Below, piece by piece: positions 60,101 through 64,000 of a stretch of 64,000 nucleotides of DNA. Each line of letters begins with the position of its first letter. Within the stretch, counting starts at the first letter, position 1. Source of the DNA: Talinum fruticosum (Eukaryota > Streptophyta > Magnoliopsida > Caryophyllales > Talinaceae); contig JAITYX010000009.1 in NCBI GenBank assembly GCA_021018815.1, forward strand, positions 3,660,501-3,724,500. Reading direction: 5' to 3'. Under the pieces are notes generated by a model. That model made no database searches and was not told the DNA's origin. It was given only the letters and a program-made list of their open reading frames with translations. Position numbers and translations under genes: made by a program.

Positions 60101-62158
60101 AGTAGGTTGTATTTTAGTCATTTGACCAGGTAGATCGGGCTCACCGGATTGTTTCCATTACCAATCTTCCCAATGCCCACTATCTTGCCCTTCGTTGTCA
60201 TCACCAAAGGTCACCTTTCCTCCTTTATATGACTCCAGCTCGAAAAGAGTCCTTGGTCACCCGACATATGTCGAGAACATCCGCTGTCCAGTACCAGTGT
60301 CCTTTTGATCTTTTCTCGAGTGACCCGCAAAACAGAGAAAATCTAACCCTTCTCACTTCCTCTAACGAACCCAAGTAACATTCCTTACTCGTGGTCCTTT
60401 TCGAGGAAGAAGGTGCTTCGAACCCGATTTGAATGACTTTGGGTTTAGTCCGATTCTCGAGTCTTCTTCTTTTCGGAGAACCGAGTCCGTGTCTCTTTCC
60501 TTTTAAAAACCTTTCCTTTTGAAACAGGAGAAAATGGTTTCTTTTTGTAAATAGGTCCGGGTTTAGTCCTCCTTTCATTTTTATGAATGGGACCATGCTC
60601 AGCCTTTTGAACTTATCAGCTTCGGAATCCTTTTTGAACAATTCCGAGTAAGAATTAGATTCTTCCTCTTTGTTGAAACCAAGACCTTCTTTTCGAAATG
60701 AGACACATTGTGATCCTAAGAGCATATCAAGGTTCTTCCGTCCTTGAGAAAACTTCAAAACCAGATCTTGAGACTCAATGAGCTTCGTTTCGCTTGCTCA
60801 TTTTCTTTTCGAGTAACTCGGACTCAGCCTCATTAGTATGAGCACTTGTCTTGAGTTCTCCGAGTGTCGATCTCGCTTTTCCAATTCATTTTTTAAAAAG
60901 GTGCTCTCGAAGTGATTGACTCAAGTTGTTCCTTGAAATGAGAAGAATCGAATTGGACTTTTCTTCCAAAGTAAAGATGTATTTAGCTAAATCAACTTTG
61001 GAGAATTTGAGGAAGTAGTTTATTACCTCTTGAGGATCAGCTTTCTCATTGTTCGAGTTCGTGTCTCGAGTCCGACTCCTTTTCGCTTCGAGTCGCTGAT
61101 CGCCATCGGACACTTTGAGTCATCCGAGTCTTCGTCCTCTTCGGATGAATCCTCATCACTCCACGTTGCCATCATGGCCTTTTTCTTCTTCCTGTCCCTT
61201 CTTCGTTTTGGACGAGTCCTTGACTATGTGGTCTTTGCCGCCACATTCAAAACATCCAGAATTTTTAGACAAGGATAACTTTGTGGGTGAAGAAAACTTA
61301 CCTTTTCTGTCTCTCTTGTCCTTTTTGTAGAATTCTTCTTTTGGCCTTTTATCCCATCTTTTGTGCTTCATCATTCTCTTGAAGCCTCGTGCAATGAGTG
61401 CCATGGGATCATCTTCCGAGTCGAGGAGCTTGGACTTGCTTCTTTGGATTCCGAGGCTTTAAGCGCGATGTTCCTTTTGGAAGTACCCTCAGCTTCTTCT
61501 TCTTCCGGATGTATCTCATGGGTCGAAGCTTTCCTATGAGCTCGTCCGGCTTCAAGATTGAGAGGTTCCGAGCCTCTTCTATGGCAGCTTACCTTCGGAC
61601 CCCATCGTTTCTTGGGTAGGCTTCGAGAATTTTCCGGCACATTTCTTCATGGGAGATTTTCTTTCCCAAAGATTTGAGATTGTTGGTGATCTCAGTGAAG
61701 CGTATGAACATCCGAGTAATGTTCTCTTCGGCTCCATTTTGAAAAGCTCATATTTGTGAAGATACTCGGCCGATCTTCGCTTGTCTCACCTGACTTGTAC
61801 CTTCGTAGGTGTTGACCGGAGTGTCCCACACTTCTTTAGCAGAGTCACGAGCAGAGACTCGATTATATTCTTCCGAGCTTATGGCGCACATGAGGATGTT
61901 CATGGCTTTGAAGTTCTTTCGAACTTCTCTCGCTTCGCTGGCGTGAACTCGACCTTTGTCTTTGGAAGAATTCTCGAATTCATCTGTCTTCGTTGGGATG
62001 TAGTTCCCTTGTTGTATGATTTCCCATACTTCTTCGTCGTGATCCATAAGGAAACATTCCATCGGCTTCTTCCAGATGACCGAAATTTGAACCTTTGAAT
62101 TTTGGTGGCCTCGTTGGAAGATCTACCTTCGTCGAACTCTCCTGGTGTCTCGAGCCAT
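57168..62158 (-). CDS. gag-pol: SIRE-like gag-pol polyprotein, unit 2 (apparent frameshifts)
   Basis: From ATG at 62158 to TAA at 57168. Gag: [37 protein letters not shown] and [11 protein letters not shown] (61748-62062), [10 protein letters not shown] (61600-61640). Zinc knuckle [13 protein letters not shown] at 61214-61256, where the last Cys reads Ser through a local slip. Coiled linker (60780-61110), protease HWYW/LDSG region (60265-60300), integrase core [34 protein letters not shown] (59412-59861), RT (57859-58720; one uninterrupted 188-codon stretch with YVDD at 58096-58107 and [18 protein letters not shown]), RNase H ending [15 protein letters not shown] and [15 protein letters not shown]. 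Nearly identical to unit 1 apart from CAG/CTG-site differences that move the frame. Confidence 0.8.
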
Positions 62159-62203
62159 CCGATCTTTAAACCTTTGGACTGTTAGATCCTTTCCGAAAGG
62201 CTA

Positions 62204-62217
62204 GGCTCGACACCAAT
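62204..62217 (-). other. Primer binding site, tRNA-Met type, unit 2
   Basis: The minus strand reads AATTGGTGTCGAGCC just inside LTR 3. Same CAGAG-to-CGAG difference from the canonical site as in unit 1, plus A-to-G within TGGTATC. Confidence 0.75.
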
Positions 62218-63750
62218 TGAAGGTTTGCTCGGGAGAGTCTCGAGTCACCCTAGAGGGGGTGAATAGGGTGATGAAAAATTCTTTGTAAAAGCACACACCC
62301 TTTTGACAGAGAAGAATCAAAGACAGATTCCGAGTCTAAGCAAGGGGTTATAAAATATTGGACTCGGAATGTAATGAATCGGAGTAAACACGTTCAGCAG
62401 GTCTGTCTCGAGTCTAGAATGAACTCGAAATAGAACACAGAGAATTTACGTGGAAACCCTCCCGGGGCAGAAAACCACGGCCCGTGTCAATCCAGACACA
62501 AAGTCAAATCCACTATTTTGAGTCCACAAAATACCGTGAACTTGATGGAACCCGAGTTGCTCCCTTGGACAACTCTATACAAGTTTTCCTAGACTCGAAG
62601 TTCCCTTATCCGATCTAGTACTTCCTAGCCGAGATAACCCTTACAGCTTAGGGACAACTAAGCTGAGTTAACCCTTACGACTTAGTCAAGGGACCTTACA
62701 AAGAATGTAAGAAGTGTTTGTAATCGAGTACAAGACCTTACAACTCGTAAAGTAATGAATTACAGAGTGGGAGTTGTAAGTTGAAGATTGAAAGTAAATA
62801 CAATAACTTTGTTCAAGTTGGAGTATTGACAATATGTTCCGCTATCTTCAAGTCTTGTGAAGTGGCTTCTATTTATAAATAACCGAGCAGAGTAGCCGTT
62901 ATCTTCATCTCGCTGATCGAGAGTCCTCTCGTGACCGTTGATAAGGGCTTTCGAGTCACTCGTAAAGTATCCGTTGAAAATATGGTCGTTGGACAACGGT
63001 TTAACTCTCTTGGAAGTCCCAAAACCATCGGTTGTGTCTTGAAAAGTGTGGTGAAAACCATCGTTAAGCTTGACCTTCCAGCTTTTCGGATATGGAAGCG
63101 CATGCGCTTCGACACAATCTTCCGGGACTAGAGCGAGGATGGTGAAAAGCTATATCTCGCTGGTGATTTGATGTTCAAGCTTCGGCTACTTTTGTAATTT
63201 GAAAAGATATCCTCGATTGAATAACCTACAAAAGTAAAACACCTTCGGTTCTCAAAGTATAAAATACTTTGGTCCAAGGTTAGACACGAGATAATAAAAA
63301 TAATCAAGATAATTAACAAACAGATTATTCGAGTCGAAAAGAAATGGAACTTTCCGAGTCTAATATCCATGATACTCGGAATTCCATAAGACTTAGTCTT
63401 AAGCAAGGAATCAAGTTCTATCAACAAATATCGAGTGGGAAACACTTGATGTAGACTAAGCACGAAAAGAACTATGAATGCCGACTTTGCAAACAATAGA
63501 GTATATAAACATAAGTCGATTCTGAGAGAGAGTGGACTCGGAATAAAGAACAAGTTTTCGAGTCGCTAACCGAAAAGCGATTAAAGAGATAAGTGAAGGC
63601 CGAATCGCATAGAAAAGATACTTATTTCACTCAAGTAAGTTTCTACGACACGAGAGAATGCCTTGGAATCAAAACACTATATGAATGACATCGTTATACC
63701 CGATTCTTTTGCATGACTCGAAATATATAGAGCAAGTGTCCGAGTCTTCA
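62218..63750 (-). mobile_element. LTR 3 (right outer LTR, 5' LTR of unit 2)
   Basis: TGAAGGTTTGCTC to GAGTCTTCA on the plus strand, followed directly by the target duplication. Minus-strand TATA box at 62869-62881. As the outer 5' LTR it would drive the array's transcript. Confidence 0.9.
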
Positions 63751-63755
63751 CGTGA
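63751..63755. repeat. Right target-site duplication of the tandem array
   Basis: CGTGA, identical to 43724-43728. Confidence 0.9.
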
Positions 63756-63829
63756 TAATGATGGGTTGAAATGATGGTGTATTGGTATTACGAGTTAACT
63801 AATGGAATTGTAAAATTTCGGGATGTAAT
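63756..63829 (+). mobile_element. TGTAAC-type LTR, right part
   Basis: Continues the LTR split at 43728. Ends TTTCGGGATGTAAT(A), the inverted form of its start, followed by ATTCC and ATGGC, which resume the interrupted gag fragment. Confidence 0.5.
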
Positions 63830-64000
63830 ATTCCATGGCCAAATACAATGAAAGGAAAATACAAAATTTGCTTGATTATTTTGTCATAGAACTTATTAGA
63901 AAGTATTAAGTTACCGAGGGATTCTTTAATAATTAACTAAGGAAGTAAACAAACATGAAGGTCCTTAAGAGTGACAAGGAAAATGGTTAGCTTAAGTAAC
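63830..64000. other. Unassigned right edge
   Basis: After a few bases that could continue the gag fragment (CCATGGCC), the rest is AT-rich sequence I cannot place. Confidence 0.3.

Larger units (their letters stand above)
43729..63750 (-). mobile_element. Tandem SIRE-like copia array: LTR-internal-LTR-internal-LTR
   Basis: Three near-identical LTRs (43729-45262, 52965-54499, 62218-63750; 1534, 1535 and 1533 bp) and two near-identical internal regions (45263-52964, 7702 bp; 54500-62217, 7718 bp). The whole 20,022 bp is flanked by a single target duplication, CGTGA. Both units run on the minus strand. Each has a tRNA-Met-type primer site, gag-pol in Ty1/copia order, a promoter-driven 3' ORF and a polypurine tract. 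A shared middle LTR with one outer duplication is what unequal crossing-over between the LTRs of one insertion on sister chromatids or homologues would give. It is the youngest insertion in the window. Confidence 0.9.

Overview
The window is repeat DNA from a plant nuclear genome, probably a eudicot. Nothing in it looks like an ordinary host gene, tRNA, rRNA or prokaryotic feature. Everything I can assign is an LTR retrotransposon or a fragment of one, stacked in several layers of nested insertion. The families are Ty1/copia of the SIRE/Maximus type (tRNA-Met primer site, extra ORF after pol), a large Ty3/gypsy element of the Tat/Ogre type (tRNA-Arg-like primer site, reverse-strand ORF beyond integrase), and two or three families with long LTRs beginning TGTAAYAYCC. 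All lineage names come from motif recognition by eye, not from a database search.

Left part (1-26691). A minus-strand Tat/Ogre-like element runs from its 5' LTR (24671-26691) through primer site, leader with a minisatellite, gag, protease, RT, RNase H and integrase to about 4299. A convergent plus-strand, apparently intron-containing DUF7745-like ORF follows (1551-3823). Three later insertions interrupt it: a solo LTR inside gag (19976-23110, target duplication TGCTA), a full-length but rearranged SIRE-like element inside the integrase region (5417-14577, target duplication GCTGC decayed to GTTGT), and the 3' end of a plus-strand SIRE-like element (1-1550).

Middle part (26692-43728). A 5.1-kb unit (a 4.1-kb LTR-plus-leader block and a 1-kb fragment of another LTR) is present twice. 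The second copy carries an extra 2.5 kb. A long minus-oriented LTR (about 38029-41333), a rearranged SIRE-like fragment (41335-42245) and a plus-oriented TGTAAC-type LTR (42246-43728, resuming at 63756) follow, each apparently nested in the one before.

Right part (43729-63755). The youngest insertion is a tandem SIRE-like element, LTR-internal-LTR-internal-LTR on the minus strand, about 20.0 kb, bounded by one target duplication (CGTGA). Each unit has tRNA-Met primer site, gag-pol (gag, CCHC knuckle, protease, integrase, RT with YVDD, RNase H), then a separate sense ORF with its own TATA box and CT-rich leader, then polypurine tract and LTR. The same promoter-plus-ORF cassette sits at the same place in the older, diverged nested element, so it is a conserved part of this lineage. 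The three LTRs and two internal regions differ almost only at CAG/CTG sites, usually by small indels. That pattern points to sequencing error at methylated CHG sites rather than real mutation, and would explain most of the apparent frameshifts in the youngest element.
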